The notes: generated by a model from the sequence alone, not told the origin. Shown: positions 7,769-17,037, counted from the first letter of the stretch. The stretch: 41,366 nucleotides of DNA from Lachnospiraceae bacterium (GCA_017553695.1 JAFZKG010000145.1:1-41366); one strand, 5' to 3'. Numbers and translations are program-made.

Positions 7769-9130
7769 TTACCGGCGTGGCTGCTGCTGCCGTTTTTTTG
7801 CCGCCATCGCCCTTTTCCTTGCCCGCTCACGCTCACGTTTCTTTCTCTGCTTTTCCCGGATCACCAGAAGCACGATGAACGCGATGATGATCACGAGGAT
7901 CACAGCCAGGATAATGATGATGACTGGCTTTACCTGTTTGCCGGATTTCTCCGGTGTTTTTTCCGTTGCGTCCTCTGTAACACTTTCCGTTTCGGTCTCA
8001 TTCTCTGGTACCGGATTGCCTTTCAGCACCGTGTAGTTTGTCCGGTAGGAGTAGTTGCAGTTATTGCATTTATACTCCGTATAGCCATATTCGGTTTCGG
8101 AGCTTTCCACGACCTTCGAAACCATATCCGGCTCATCACAGGAATGCGGGAGGAGTGTCAGGTAAGTCTCTTCATACTCATCATAAAAATCATCTTCGAA
8201 TAGTTCATTCCTTACAAAATTGTCTCCAACAAACGCATCGTCGTTTTCAAAGTTCCAGTTCATGATCTCGCCGATGAATGCTTCACAGTATGCTCTCCGG
8301 TCTTCGTTGTCCTCATAGAACGTAATGGTTCCGGTCACGCTGTTTCCGGTCATGGCGCCATAATGTTCCTCACCATCCTGGTACTGGATGTACATGCCGA
8401 CAAGACCGCCGTTATGGACGTATCCATGATCACTGTCGTAACCCTGGATCCAGATCGCATTATCTTTCAGATCAATATAACCTGCGGCATACGCACCGCC
8501 CATGAACTGCTCTTCTTTATACTCCACATCTTTATCTATGCAGATCAGCGTCACGTTTGCCGTGGTCTTCTCAATCAGTCCATATCCAAATCCGGCAATT
8601 CCGCCAACACCAAAGCTCTTTGCGTCTGTGCTGACCTTGATCGTTCCTTCTATCTGGCAGTTTGTGACCGTGCTGCCTTCCATCATTCCGGCAATCCCGC
8701 CTGCAAAGCATGGATTTGCTGTTTCCACACTGATATCCGTACCCAGGAATTTCAGGTTCGAAACGGTTGCATTTTTCAATACATTGAAGAAGCCGGAAAA
8801 ATAGGTATCATACTTCACCATATTTCCATCATAGGTATCCGCACGTGTCCCGCCGCATCCGTTCACCTTCAGATTCAGAATGGCATGTCCGTTTCCGTCC
8901 AGTGTTCCCTGGAAATCGATCGGCGTCCAAATCTGGGAGGAACAGTCGATATCCGCCATCAGGACAAAAGACCCGTCCGGGTTCTGGCTTAGTTTAAACA
9001 GATCCTCATACGTATACAGTTCTACCGGGTCGTCTGCCTTCACGATCTTTGCCGGCGCAAGGCTGGCAAAAAGAACAGTCAGGATGACGGCTGCGGCCAA
9101 AAGCAGATTTCTCTTTTTTGTTTTCACCAT
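7769..9130 (-). CDS. Secreted, membrane-anchored surface protein with GLUG-like repeats
   Basis: A 453-residue protein starting at the ATG at 9128-9130 after AGAGGGGA. It has a Sec signal peptide (residues about 1-33, ending IVKADD). Residues about 35-330 resemble the beta-helical repeats of adhesin-like Firmicutes proteins: GSFVLMADIDCSS, GTLDGNGHAILNL, GGIAGMMEGSTVTNC, GGIAGFGYGLIEKTT. Near 360-375 a CNNC pair in YTEYKCNNCNYSYRT resembles the small Cys-pair modules common in clostridial surface proteins. A Thr/Glu-rich linker, one transmembrane helix (about 400-425) and a very basic cytoplasmic tail end the protein. The role is probably surface structure or adhesion; the ligand is unknown. 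It is the last gene of a three-gene minus-strand run. Confidence 0.75.
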   Translation of the reverse strand: MVKTKKRNLLLAAAVILTVLFASLAPAKIVKADDPVELYTYEDLFKLSQNPDGSFVLMADIDCSSQIWTPIDFQGTLDGNGHAILNLKVNGCGGTRADTYDGNMVKYDTYFSGFFNVLKNATVSNLKFLGTDISVETANPCFAGGIAGMMEGSTVTNCQIEGTIKVSTDAKSFGVGGIAGFGYGLIEKTTANVTLICIDKDVEYKEEQFMGGAYAAGYIDLKDNAIWIQGYDSDHGYVHNGGLVGMYIQYQDGEEHYGAMTGNSVTGTITFYEDNEDRRAYCEAFIGEIMNWNFENDDAFVGDNFVRNELFEDDFYDEYEETYLTLLPHSCDEPDMVSKVVESSETEYGYTEYKCNNCNYSYRTNYTVLKGNPVPENETETESVTEDATEKTPEKSGKQVKPVIIIILAVILVIIIAFIVLLVIREKQRKKRERERARKRAMAAKKRQQQPRR

Positions 9131-9144
9131 TTTCCCCTCTTTTC

Positions 9145-10092
9145 TCAATTGACGACATGGACCGGCTTCCCGGTCATCCATGCAGAAAGATTATCTGCCA
9201 CCTGCTGCATCAGTCTCGTCCGCGACTCGATCGATGCCCAGCCGATATGCGGGGTGATCATACAGTTCTTTGCCGTGTACAGCGGATCGTCCTCTGCCAT
9301 CGGTTCTTTTACCAGAACGTCAATTCCCGCGCCACGTATTTTACCACAATTCAATGCTTCCGCCAATGCTTGCGAATCAACGACGCCGCCTCTGGATGTA
9401 TTAATGATCACAGCAGAAGACTTCATCAGATCCAGTGTGCCGGCATTAACGAGATTTTTGCTTTCTTCATTCAGCGGACAGTGCAGGGTGAGATAATCGG
9501 ACTTTCGGAACAGTTCCTCTGTATCCACCTGCTCATATGGACAATCCGCATATTTCCGTCGGGAAGATACCAGCACCTGCATGCCGATGGCTTCACCGAT
9601 CTTAGCCACCTTCTTCCCGATGTTTCCAAACCCCACGATGCCCAGCGTCTTCCCTGCAAGCTCGGATAAATAATACGGGAAGAACGCAAAGGTCGGGGAA
9701 AAGATCCACTCGCCTCTGTGAACAGCTGCGTCATAGTCTGCGATGCTGGTCGCAAAAGAAAAAATGAATGCAAACACCAGCTGCGCGACAGAATCCGTAC
9801 TGTATCCCGGAACGTTGCACACATCGATCCCTTTGCTTCTTGCCGCTGCCAGATCCACATTATTAAACCCCGTTGCAAAGATCCCGATGTATTTCAGGTT
9901 CGGAAGCTGCTCCATGATCTCTGCAGTGATCTCCGCCTTATTGATCAGGATGGCATCCGCCTCCCTGCAGGCAGGAACAAGTTCTTCCGGGGCGAGCGCA
10001 TCATGGTAGGTGACCTCTCCCAGTTTCTCGATCGGGGAAAAATCCATGTCCCCGATCGTCAGGGTGTTATGATCTAAGATTACGATCTTCAT
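9145..10092 (-). CDS. D-2-hydroxyacid dehydrogenase (NAD-dependent)
   Basis: A 315-residue enzyme of the D-isomer 2-hydroxyacid dehydrogenase family, interconverting 2-oxoacids and D-2-hydroxyacids. The NAD-binding Rossmann motif is GFGNIG (154-159). The catalytic triad is visible as R234 in NTSRGGVVD, E263 in VKEP and H282 in TPHIGWAS. The N-terminus (ILDHNTLTIGD) most resembles glycerate/hydroxypyruvate reductases (HprA-like), but the exact substrate is uncertain. It begins 1 bp after the stop of the FAD oxidoreductase and ends 14 bp before the surface-protein start, so it is the middle gene of a likely operon. Confidence 0.9.
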   Translation of the reverse strand: MKIVILDHNTLTIGDMDFSPIEKLGEVTYHDALAPEELVPACREADAILINKAEITAEIMEQLPNLKYIGIFATGFNNVDLAAARSKGIDVCNVPGYSTDSVAQLVFAFIFSFATSIADYDAAVHRGEWIFSPTFAFFPYYLSELAGKTLGIVGFGNIGKKVAKIGEAIGMQVLVSSRRKYADCPYEQVDTEELFRKSDYLTLHCPLNEESKNLVNAGTLDLMKSSAVIINTSRGGVVDSQALAEALNCGKIRGAGIDVLVKEPMAEDDPLYTAKNCMITPHIGWASIESRTRLMQQVADNLSAWMTGKPVHVVN

Positions 10093-10093
10093 A

Positions 10094-11461
10094 TTATTTT
10101 TCTTCCAGGATCCGGTCTGCTACAAAGACACCGCTTGCGGATGCATGGGAAAGTGAATGCGTAACGCCGCTTCCGTCTCCGATCACATACAGACCCTTGT
10201 ACTTGGTCTCCAGATTGCAGTCGACATCCACGCCCATGTTATAGAACTTGACCTCCACGCCGTAAAGGAGTGTGTCGTCATTGGCTGTTCCCGGCGCGAT
10301 GGAATCGATCGCGTAAATCATTTCGATAATGCCGTCCAGTATCCGCTTCGGAAGCACCAGGGAAAGATCGCCCGGTGTTGCCTGCAGTGTCGGACGCACG
10401 GTACCTTCATCAATTCGTTTCTGTGTACTACGTCTTCCACGTTCCAGATCGCCGAAACGCTGGATGATCACGCCGCCGCCCAACATGTTGGACAGTTTGG
10501 CAATGCTCTCCGCATAACCGTTGCTGTCCTTGAACGGCTCTGAAAAATGTTTGGATACCAAGAGCGCGAAGTTTGTATTCTCTGTCTTTTTGGACTCGTC
10601 TTCAAAACTGTGTCCGTTGACTGTGATGATCCCGTTCGTATTTTCATTGACAACAAATCCACGCGGGTTCATGCAGAAGGTCCGGACATTGTCTTCGTAT
10701 TTCTGGGTGCGGTATACGATCTTGCTTTCGTACAGTTCATCCGTGATATGCGCGAAGATCGGGGCCGGAAGCTCAACTCTGGCGCCGATGTCCACCCGGT
10801 TGGATCTTGTCGGGATATCCAGATCCTTGCAGACTTCCTCCAGCCAGTGGCTGCCGCTCCGTCCTACGGAAACGATGCAGATCTTGCAATCAAAGTTTCC
10901 TTTTTCCGTGACAGCACGGTATCCGTTCTTCAGGATCTTCACCTTTGTGACCGGCGTATCGAAATAGAAATCGATCCGCTCTTTCAGTTCATCGTAAATG
11001 TTTTTCAGAACGATATAGTTGATATCGGTTCCAAGATGGCGGACCGAAGCATCCAGCAGCGTCAGCTTGTTCTGCATGCAGATCTTTTTCAGCTCTGTTC
11101 CGGCGGTTGAATAGATTGTCGTATTCTCTCCGCCATGGGACACATTGATCTCGTCCACATAATGCATCAGTTCCAAAGCTTTTTCGCGCCCGATGTATTC
11201 GTGCAGGGAACCGCCGAAATCATTTGTGATATTATATTTGCCGTCGGAAAAAGCGCCAGCACCGCCAAAACCGTTCATCACAGAGCAGACCTTGCAGTTG
11301 ATGCAGGACTTGATCTTTTTCCCGTCAATCGGGCAATGTCTTTTCTCAAGCGCGGATCCTGTCTCCAGTACTGCGACCTTCAGTTTGGATTTCTTTGCCA
11401 GCTCATATGCGGAAAAGATCCCTCCCGGTCCGGCTCCGATTATAACAACATCATACTTCAT
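10094..11461 (-). CDS. FAD-dependent oxidoreductase
   Basis: A 455-residue flavoprotein. The N-terminus has the dinucleotide-binding fingerprint VVIIGAGPGGIFSAYEL. The C-terminus has the FAD-closing segment GLYVIGDGSGVTHSLSHASASG. Residues about 40-72 hold CPIDGKKIKSCINCKVC followed by GFGGAGAFSDGKYN, typical of the COG2509-type FAD dehydrogenases common in anaerobes. The reaction is unknown for this family. The Cys cluster may be redox-active or bind metal. A GGAGATAAAC ribosome site precedes the ATG. It is the first gene of the three-gene run and starts after the terminator at 11486-11523. Confidence 0.88.
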   Translation of the reverse strand: MKYDVVIIGAGPGGIFSAYELAKKSKLKVAVLETGSALEKRHCPIDGKKIKSCINCKVCSVMNGFGGAGAFSDGKYNITNDFGGSLHEYIGREKALELMHYVDEINVSHGGENTTIYSTAGTELKKICMQNKLTLLDASVRHLGTDINYIVLKNIYDELKERIDFYFDTPVTKVKILKNGYRAVTEKGNFDCKICIVSVGRSGSHWLEEVCKDLDIPTRSNRVDIGARVELPAPIFAHITDELYESKIVYRTQKYEDNVRTFCMNPRGFVVNENTNGIITVNGHSFEDESKKTENTNFALLVSKHFSEPFKDSNGYAESIAKLSNMLGGGVIIQRFGDLERGRRSTQKRIDEGTVRPTLQATPGDLSLVLPKRILDGIIEMIYAIDSIAPGTANDDTLLYGVEVKFYNMGVDVDCNLETKYKGLYVIGDGSGVTHSLSHASASGVFVADRILEEK

Positions 11462-11485
11462 GTTTATCTCCTTTTATTGCTTCTC

Positions 11486-11523
11486 AAAAACAAAAAAGCA
11501 CCTGGCGCAAAAGACCAGGTGCT
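11486..11523 (-). terminator. Strong terminator closing the ffh-trmD-pepT run
   Basis: On the minus strand AGCACCTGG (11515-11523) pairs with CCAGGTGCT (11498-11506), followed by TTTTTGTTTTT. It lies 18 bp after the stop of the thymidylate-synthase-like gene. Confidence 0.9.
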
Positions 11524-11540
11524 CTTGCCAAGGAATTATA

Positions 11541-12311
11541 CTATCGATTGCGCAATTCTTCAACCTTTTCGGCGATTTCCTTCTGTGCAGCTTCCATGTC
11601 TTCCTTCCAGCCGTCCTCATAATCGAAGCAGACGTCATACTCGTCCTGTGCTGCCTCGATCCGCTTCACATAGCCTTCCAGCATGCTGAGATCTTTCTCA
11701 TAACAATGGAAACTGTTTGCACGGTGGCTGTAGGTGCCCATTTCCACGCCAAGCTCATCCGCAAACCGTTTCTGCAGCATGATGAGCGCAAATGCATTCA
11801 TGAATGCTGCTTTACAGGCATCATTGGAACGGAACAGCACTTTGCAGTGCAGCTTGTTGTCACGGATGAAATACTGGATGTGCTGCAGGCAGGCCGGATC
11901 GTCGGATGCCGCGTCCTTTTGCCAGTCACGGACCAGAATAACGGCCCTGCGGCTGGACGGGTTGCGTTTCAATTCCTGCACGATAAAGGAAAACTGCGTT
12001 TCCATTCTCTGGTGATAGGTATATGCCCAGTTGCCGCGCTCTACCTCGAAATCCAGAATGCCGTCCAGCATTTCCTGCCGATACTGTTCCAGTTCCGTCG
12101 GTCCGCCGATGAAAAGCTTGCTGATCATCGGCTCTGCAAGCGGTTCTGTGACAAACATGGTCAGTGAAATCTCTTTCTGCGTCGTGTTCCAGTCATCACA
12201 CGGATAGATATTCGGATTATTTCCCAGAGCGCAGAGTGCCTTGTGATATGCTTCCGGAAGGCTGCTGCCTTCTACCAGATATTCTTTGGTTGCGTATTCA
12301 AATTCTGACAT
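11541..12311 (-). CDS. Thymidylate synthase superfamily protein
   Basis: A 256-residue protein that aligns with the ThyA/dCMP-hydroxymethylase fold, but is divergent. The catalytic Cys is C141 in DDPACLQHIQ. The phosphate-binding pair R121-R122 sits in SSRRAVILVRDW, and RSND is at 161-164. N172 in FMNAF matches the pyrimidine-contacting Asn of ThyA. H202 and Y204 in SFHCYEKD match the HxY pair. ThyA makes dTMP from dUMP with methylene-THF. The N-terminal RTGT-type folate/phosphate motif is not seen and the PFN motif is altered, so dTMP synthesis is likely but not certain. The AAAGGAGG ribosome site is good. It is the last gene before the terminator. Confidence 0.75.
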   Translation of the reverse strand: MSEFEYATKEYLVEGSSLPEAYHKALCALGNNPNIYPCDDWNTTQKEISLTMFVTEPLAEPMISKLFIGGPTELEQYRQEMLDGILDFEVERGNWAYTYHQRMETQFSFIVQELKRNPSSRRAVILVRDWQKDAASDDPACLQHIQYFIRDNKLHCKVLFRSNDACKAAFMNAFALIMLQKRFADELGVEMGTYSHRANSFHCYEKDLSMLEGYVKRIEAAQDEYDVCFDYEDGWKEDMEAAQKEIAEKVEELRNR

Positions 12312-12373
12312 CGCTGCCTCCTTTGCTTTTTTCTTATTTTATCACAGCAGCCAAAATGCATTCTATAAAAATA

Positions 12374-13399
12374 TTACAGGATCGTAATGAGTTCTTCCAC
12401 ATCTTCCATCCGGGTCGCCCAGCTTGTGACGAAGCGGATCACCGTATGGTCTGCGTCTATCGCTCCCCAGAAACTGAAGATGACCTTCTCTTCCAGTTCC
12501 TTCATCTTCTCATTCGTCACAGTCACAAAGATCTGATTGGTCGGAGAATCCAGGAAGAACGTATAGCCCTTCTCTTTCAGTCCCTTCTTCAGCCTTGCTG
12601 CCGTTTCGATCGCGTTCCGGCTGATCCTGAAATACAGGTCATCCGTAAAAAGGGTATCAAACTGAAGCCCCAAGAGTCTTCCTTTTGCGACCATGGCACC
12701 ATGCTGCTTGACCATGGTATTGAACCGGTATGGCATATTGTGCTTCGTGAACACCAGTGCCTCGCCGAATAAGGCTCCCACTTTTGTGCCACCGATATAA
12801 AAAACATCGGTCAGTTCCGCAATGTCCGGCAGCGTAACGTCTGTTCCTTCTGCCATCAGGCCATATCCCAGACGGGCACCGTCCAGAAACAGCGGGATCT
12901 TGTATTCCGCGCAGACTTCATGCAGGGCAGTCAGCTCTGCTTTGGTGTAGATCGTGCCAAGCTCGGTCGGATGGGAAATGTAAACGATTCCCGGCGCGAC
13001 CATATGCTCATAATTGGCGTCCCCGTAATAAGTGACAAGCAGATCCTTCAGGTCCGTCGCATGCATCTTCCCGTCATGTGACGGAAGCGTCAGGACTTTA
13101 TGTCCGGAATACTCGATCGCTCCGGCTTCATGCGTATTCACATGGCCTTCGACCGTGGCTACAACGCCCTCGTATGGCTTTGTCAGCGCGTCGATGGTGA
13201 CCATATTGGTCTGCGTGCCGCCGGTCAGGAAGTAGACTTCTGCTTCCGGACATGCGCATGCCTTCCGGATCTTGTCCTCTGCGCTTTTGCAGAATTCATC
13301 CAGACCGTAACCGACTGTTTTTACGTAATTTGTTTCTTCCAGCCTTTTCAAGATCTCCGGAGCAGCGCCTTCGCAGTAATCATTGATAAAACTGATCAT
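12374..13399 (-). CDS. ltaE: Low-specificity L-threonine aldolase
   Basis: A 341-residue fold-type I PLP enzyme of the beta-eliminating lyase family. It cleaves threonine or allo-threonine to glycine and acetaldehyde. The PLP lysine is K206 in YIGGTKVGAL. The cofactor-binding Asp is D173 in LFLDGARLGYG. The phosphate-binding turn is TGGTQTN (59-65), and EGHVNTHEAGAIE is the active-site segment. The family length is about 340. The start codon overlaps the stop of the NUDIX gene by 4 bp (ATGA), so the two are coupled. A related aminotransferase activity cannot be excluded from sequence alone. Confidence 0.88.
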   Translation of the reverse strand: MISFINDYCEGAAPEILKRLEETNYVKTVGYGLDEFCKSAEDKIRKACACPEAEVYFLTGGTQTNMVTIDALTKPYEGVVATVEGHVNTHEAGAIEYSGHKVLTLPSHDGKMHATDLKDLLVTYYGDANYEHMVAPGIVYISHPTELGTIYTKAELTALHEVCAEYKIPLFLDGARLGYGLMAEGTDVTLPDIAELTDVFYIGGTKVGALFGEALVFTKHNMPYRFNTMVKQHGAMVAKGRLLGLQFDTLFTDDLYFRISRNAIETAARLKKGLKEKGYTFFLDSPTNQIFVTVTNEKMKELEEKVIFSFWGAIDADHTVIRFVTSWATRMEDVEELITIL

Positions 13400-13890
13400 T
13401 CTGTTTCTCCCGGTTCAAACTGTACGAGGTGGTCCCCCTCGTAAACACAGGTGATCTCGATCTTTTCCTCTCCTTCGATCAGAGGCCTTAGGAAATATAC
13501 ATCCCCTTCCCACAGATTCAGGGAAAAGACCTCCTCTTTCCGGATCCACTGCAGCATTCCTTCGTTGCAGTCAAAGCCGTCGATTCCCAGACCGTCTTCC
13601 ATGCCTTCCCAGGCAGTCGCGGTGTAAAGATACATATCCTCATCCGGCAGTTCGTCAGATTTGAAGTGCACAACTCCTCGCGGCTGATAATCTGTCAGCC
13701 TGAGGCCGGTCTCTTCAAAGACTTCCCGCAGGCAGCATTCATCCGCACTCTCGCCCGCTTCAAACTTGCCGCCGATCCCGACCCATTTTCCTTCACAAGG
13801 GTCTTTCTCTTTCTTGTTCCGGAACAGCATCAGGTAACAGCCGTCTTTTTCGATATAACACAATGTGGATCGGAAAAATCCTTCTTTCAT
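13396..13890 (-). CDS. NUDIX hydrolase (8-oxo-dGTP diphosphatase-like)
   Basis: A 164-residue protein with a complete NUDIX box at 41-63: a GKFEAGES start and REVFEETGL end, satisfying Gx5Ex7REUXEEXGU. The family hydrolyses nucleoside diphosphates linked to another moiety. The TLCYIEKDGCYLML and KWVGIGGKFE layout matches the MutT/YtkD-like 8-oxo-dGTP group, but substrate assignment by sequence is weak. It overlaps pepT upstream by 4 bp and ltaE downstream by 4 bp, so the three are translationally coupled. Confidence 0.88.
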   Translation of the reverse strand: MKEGFFRSTLCYIEKDGCYLMLFRNKKEKDPCEGKWVGIGGKFEAGESADECCLREVFEETGLRLTDYQPRGVVHFKSDELPDEDMYLYTATAWEGMEDGLGIDGFDCNEGMLQWIRKEEVFSLNLWEGDVYFLRPLIEGEEKIEITCVYEGDHLVQFEPGETE

Positions 13891-15107
13891 GCTCTCTGTC
13901 CTGCCAGTTCACAGATCTTCAGGATGACCTCCACCATGGTCTCCATCTGCTGAACGGATGCCATCTCATAAATGCTGTGGCAGTTCATACCGCCGGTGGA
14001 AATATTCGGACACGGAAGTCCCATATAGGATAACGTCGCGCCGTCTGTGCCGCCGCGGATCGCAGTGGATGTTGCCTCGATGCCCATCAGACGGTAAGCT
14101 TCTTTCGCCTGGTCCACCACATACATGCGGTCGCTTAGCTTCTCCTTCATGTTGAAGTAGGTATCACTGACTTCCACTTCCAGCGTTCCTTCGCCATATT
14201 CTGCGTTCATGTCTTCCGCGATCTGCTTCACGAGCTGCTTCTTCTGCTCGAATTTCTCCAGATCATGATCGCGGATGATCATGCCCATGGTTGCACTGGT
14301 TACGTCTCCCTGCATGGCATCGATATGGAAGAACCCTTCCCTGCCGCTTGTCCGCTCCGGGATTTCCTCCTGAGGAAGACGGGAAACATATTCTGACGCG
14401 ATGCGGATCGCGTTCTTCATTTTGCCCTTTGCTGCTCCGGTATGGCTGCTGACGCCATGGACCGTCAGTTTCGCGGAAGCCGCGTTGAAGTTTTCATACT
14501 CCACACCGCCTACCGGTCCGCCATCTACAGTATAGGCATACTCTGCTCCAAATCCGGCGACGTCAAATTTCAACGGACCCCTGCCGATCTCTTCGTCCGG
14601 CGTGAACCCGACACAGATTTTTCCGTGACGGATCTCCGGATGACGGACGAGCTGATCCATAGCCTCGATGATCTCTGCCACACCGGCTTTATCATCTGCT
14701 CCGAGAAGCGTCGTTCCATCCGTAACGATCAGATCCTGTCCGATCAGCTTCTCGGCCATGCCGGCATAATCAGCCGCCTTGATGACGACATCCGGATTCA
14801 ACTGAATGTCTCCGCCTTCATAATGAACGATCCGCGGTTTCACGCCCGCTCCGGAAACCGCCGGCGATGTATCCATATGGGCGATCAGTCCGAAGGCCGG
14901 AGCCGTAACGCCTTCACTGGCCGGCAGATACGCATATACATATCCGTACTCATCCATTCTGGCATCAGAGAGTCCGATCGCGGACAATTCTGACACCAGG
15001 TATTCACCCAGTTTTTTCTGTTTTTCTGTCGACGGGATCGTACGACTCTTCTCGTCAGACTTTGTATCAAAACTCACATATTTCAAAAATCTGTCTGTAA
15101 CGCTCAT
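13887..15107 (-). CDS. pepT: Peptidase T (tripeptide aminopeptidase)
   Basis: A 406-residue M20-family dizinc peptidase that removes the N-terminal residue from tripeptides in the cytoplasm. Metal ligands are H77 (LIAHMDTSP), D138 (LLGADDKAG), the catalytic pair E172-E173 (TPDEEIGRG), D195 (TVDGGP) and the C-terminal His in MNCHSIYEMA. The opening TDRFLKYVSFDTKSD is typical of PepT. The gene follows trmD by 23 bp with no terminator, so it may be read from the ylxM promoter. Its 3' end overlaps the NUDIX gene by 4 bp. Confidence 0.94.
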   Translation of the reverse strand: MSVTDRFLKYVSFDTKSDEKSRTIPSTEKQKKLGEYLVSELSAIGLSDARMDEYGYVYAYLPASEGVTAPAFGLIAHMDTSPAVSGAGVKPRIVHYEGGDIQLNPDVVIKAADYAGMAEKLIGQDLIVTDGTTLLGADDKAGVAEIIEAMDQLVRHPEIRHGKICVGFTPDEEIGRGPLKFDVAGFGAEYAYTVDGGPVGGVEYENFNAASAKLTVHGVSSHTGAAKGKMKNAIRIASEYVSRLPQEEIPERTSGREGFFHIDAMQGDVTSATMGMIIRDHDLEKFEQKKQLVKQIAEDMNAEYGEGTLEVEVSDTYFNMKEKLSDRMYVVDQAKEAYRLMGIEATSTAIRGGTDGATLSYMGLPCPNISTGGMNCHSIYEMASVQQMETMVEVILKICELAGQRA

Positions 15108-15130
15108 GTCTGTTCCTCTTTATGTAAAGC

Positions 15131-15952
15131 TCACTGCAGTAGATCCGGACGCTGTTTCCTCGTCCGCTCCAGTGATTGTTTTCTTCTCCATTGCTCGATC
15201 TTTGCATGATCGCCGGAAAGCAATACTTCCGGCACCTTCATGCCCATGAATTCTTCCGGTCTTGTATACTGCGGATATTCCAACAGCCGGATCTCATCCT
15301 TTGCCTGCGGAAGAGCAAGCTCGCCATACACTTCTTTTCTGGCTTTCTTTGTAAACTCTTCCTTTGGCCGCACGCCGGAAAAACTCTCATCCGCGGCAGA
15401 TGCCTCATTGTTCAAGACGCCCGGGATCATGCGGCTGATGGCATCCACCATGACCATGGCCGGCAGTTCCCCGCCGGTCAGCACGTAGTCGCCAATTGAG
15501 ACATGCTCCGCATTCATGATGGAAAGCACACGCTCATCCACGCCTTCGTAATGTCCGCAGAGGATGATCAGATCCTCTTCTCCGGAAAGTTCCTTTGCCA
15601 TATCCTGATCAAAGACCTTTCCGGCCGGAGAGGTATAAATGACACGTGGTCTCACCTCATCCAACGTCATATCGGATGGCTTTCTTCCGGACAGGATCTC
15701 TGCGGCCACGCGGTCCCGGATCCGATCCTCCACATAGGCAAAAGCATCGTAGATCGGCTGGCACTGCATGACCATGCCTGCGCCGCCGCCATATGGGGTG
15801 TCATCCACATGCCCGTGTTTTTCATTTGTAAAATCCCGGATATTGATCGCCTGAATGGACAGCAGACCCGTCTTCACGGCCCTGCCGATAATGCTGGCAG
15901 AAAGGCCTGCTTCGATCATTTCCGGGAAGAGTGTTAATATATGGAAATTCAT
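15131..15952 (-). CDS. trmD: tRNA (guanine-37-N1)-methyltransferase
   Basis: A 273-residue SPOUT methyltransferase that makes m1G37 in tRNAs reading CNN-type codons and prevents +1 frameshifts. The deep trefoil-knot SAM site is visible as ILCGHYEGVDERV and YVLTGGELPAMVMVDAISRMIPGVL. The N-terminus MNFHILTLFPEM and DDTPYGGGAGMVM are family signatures. It overlaps rimM by 4 bp. In many Firmicutes rplS (L19) comes next; here pepT does. Confidence 0.97.
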   Translation of the reverse strand: MNFHILTLFPEMIEAGLSASIIGRAVKTGLLSIQAINIRDFTNEKHGHVDDTPYGGGAGMVMQCQPIYDAFAYVEDRIRDRVAAEILSGRKPSDMTLDEVRPRVIYTSPAGKVFDQDMAKELSGEEDLIILCGHYEGVDERVLSIMNAEHVSIGDYVLTGGELPAMVMVDAISRMIPGVLNNEASAADESFSGVRPKEEFTKKARKEVYGELALPQAKDEIRLLEYPQYTRPEEFMGMKVPEVLLSGDHAKIEQWRRKQSLERTRKQRPDLLQ

Positions 15953-16482
15953 TGATCCAGTAATCCCGGCATGATATGCACAAGGATCTCTCCCTTTTCG
16001 ATATCCACCTTTTTGATGCAGTCCCGGATGACAGGAAGGAGGATCTCCTTTTCCTTCAACCCTTTTGCGTCCGGCACGCCGCAGCCGACTACATACACAT
16101 CATTGGCCCCGGTCTGCAGCACATCTCTCACAGTCCCCAGGTTTGTCCCGTCTTCTGTGATCACGCTGCATCCGATCAGGTCGGCGATATAGTATTCCCC
16201 TTCTTCCAGAGGCTGTCCGTCCTTGCGGTCAATATAGACCTCTGTGCCAATATACTTAGCTGCTTCCTCCGGACTGGAAAAACAGCCGAATTGAACAATA
16301 GCCAGATTTTTGAAAAACCTGGCCCCTTTGATCTCTGTCCGGATCTCTTTTGTTTTGGTCCGAAGGATCACATCCACAACTTCGCGGAATCTCTGAGGTG
16401 AGTCTGTGGTCGGGAAGACCTTGACCTCACCCCTGACGCCGTGTGTGGATGTGATGACACCGATCCGTAAAAACTGTTCCAT
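15949..16482 (-). CDS. rimM: Ribosome maturation factor RimM
   Basis: A 177-residue 30S-assembly factor that works with S19 during head maturation of the small subunit. The N-terminal RimM domain starts with IGVITSTHGVRGEVKVFPTTD. The C-terminal PRC-barrel shows EGEYYIADLIGCSV and LLPVIRDCIKKVDIEKGEILVHIMPGLLD. Length and order (khpA-rimM-trmD) are standard. It overlaps trmD by 4 bp and follows khpA by 6 bp, so it is part of a tight operon. Confidence 0.96.
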   Translation of the reverse strand: MEQFLRIGVITSTHGVRGEVKVFPTTDSPQRFREVVDVILRTKTKEIRTEIKGARFFKNLAIVQFGCFSSPEEAAKYIGTEVYIDRKDGQPLEEGEYYIADLIGCSVITEDGTNLGTVRDVLQTGANDVYVVGCGVPDAKGLKEKEILLPVIRDCIKKVDIEKGEILVHIMPGLLDQ

Positions 16483-16488
16483 AAATGA

Positions 16489-16722
16489 TCAATCAATAAT
16501 GTCCACGACGGTCTTCAGATTCTGCTTCTGGGCAGCGGTCTTGACAACCGTTCGGATCGATTTTGCTATACGGCCCTTCTTGCCGATCACTTTCCCCATG
16601 TCCTCTTTCGCGACATGAAGTTCAATGACGATCGTGCCGTCATCTTCTTCTCTCTGGGATACGACAACTTCATCCGGTGAATCAACAAGAGCCTTGGCAA
16701 TAACTTCTACTAACTCTTTCAT
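16489..16722 (-). CDS. khpA: KH-domain RNA-binding protein KhpA
   Basis: A 77-residue single KH domain (YlqC family). The RNA-binding GxxG loop appears as VIGKKGRIAKSIRTVVKTAA. KhpA partners with KhpB (EloR/Jag) in Gram-positives and influences cell elongation and RNA regulation. KhpB is not in the window. The position between rpsP and rimM is conserved in Firmicutes. Confidence 0.95.
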   Translation of the reverse strand: MKELVEVIAKALVDSPDEVVVSQREEDDGTIVIELHVAKEDMGKVIGKKGRIAKSIRTVVKTAAQKQNLKTVVDIID

Positions 16723-16735
16723 TCTGTCACCTCAC

Positions 16736-16981
16736 TTATTTGCCGATTCCCTCTGCCTTCAGTAATTTTGCAACGGTCTCGGTAGGCTGAGCACCATTCT
16801 TGAGCCATCTTTCAGCTGCTTCTTTATCGATCTTTACAGCGCTTGGCTCCTGATTCGGATCATAGGTTCCGATTGCTTCGATGAATCTGCCGTCACGTGG
16901 TGATCTTCCGTCTGCAACGATGATTCTGTAATAAGGTGCTTTCTTCTTTCCCATTCTCGTTAATCTGATTTTTACTGCCAT
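16736..16981 (-). CDS. rpsP: 30S ribosomal protein S16
   Basis: An 81-residue S16: the opening [33 protein letters not shown] is near-invariant. It stabilises the 5' domain of 16S rRNA. The C-terminal part ([20 protein letters not shown]) is also typical. It lies 56 bp downstream of ffh with an AAAGAGGA-type site. Confidence 0.98.
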   Translation of the reverse strand: MAVKIRLTRMGKKKAPYYRIIVADGRSPRDGRFIEAIGTYDPNQEPSAVKIDKEAAERWLKNGAQPTETVAKLLKAEGIGK

Positions 16982-17037
16982 TTCATGTCCTCTTTCTGCG
17001 GTCTTTCCCGCTGTTTTTGTTTTTTTATGTGAAGGTA

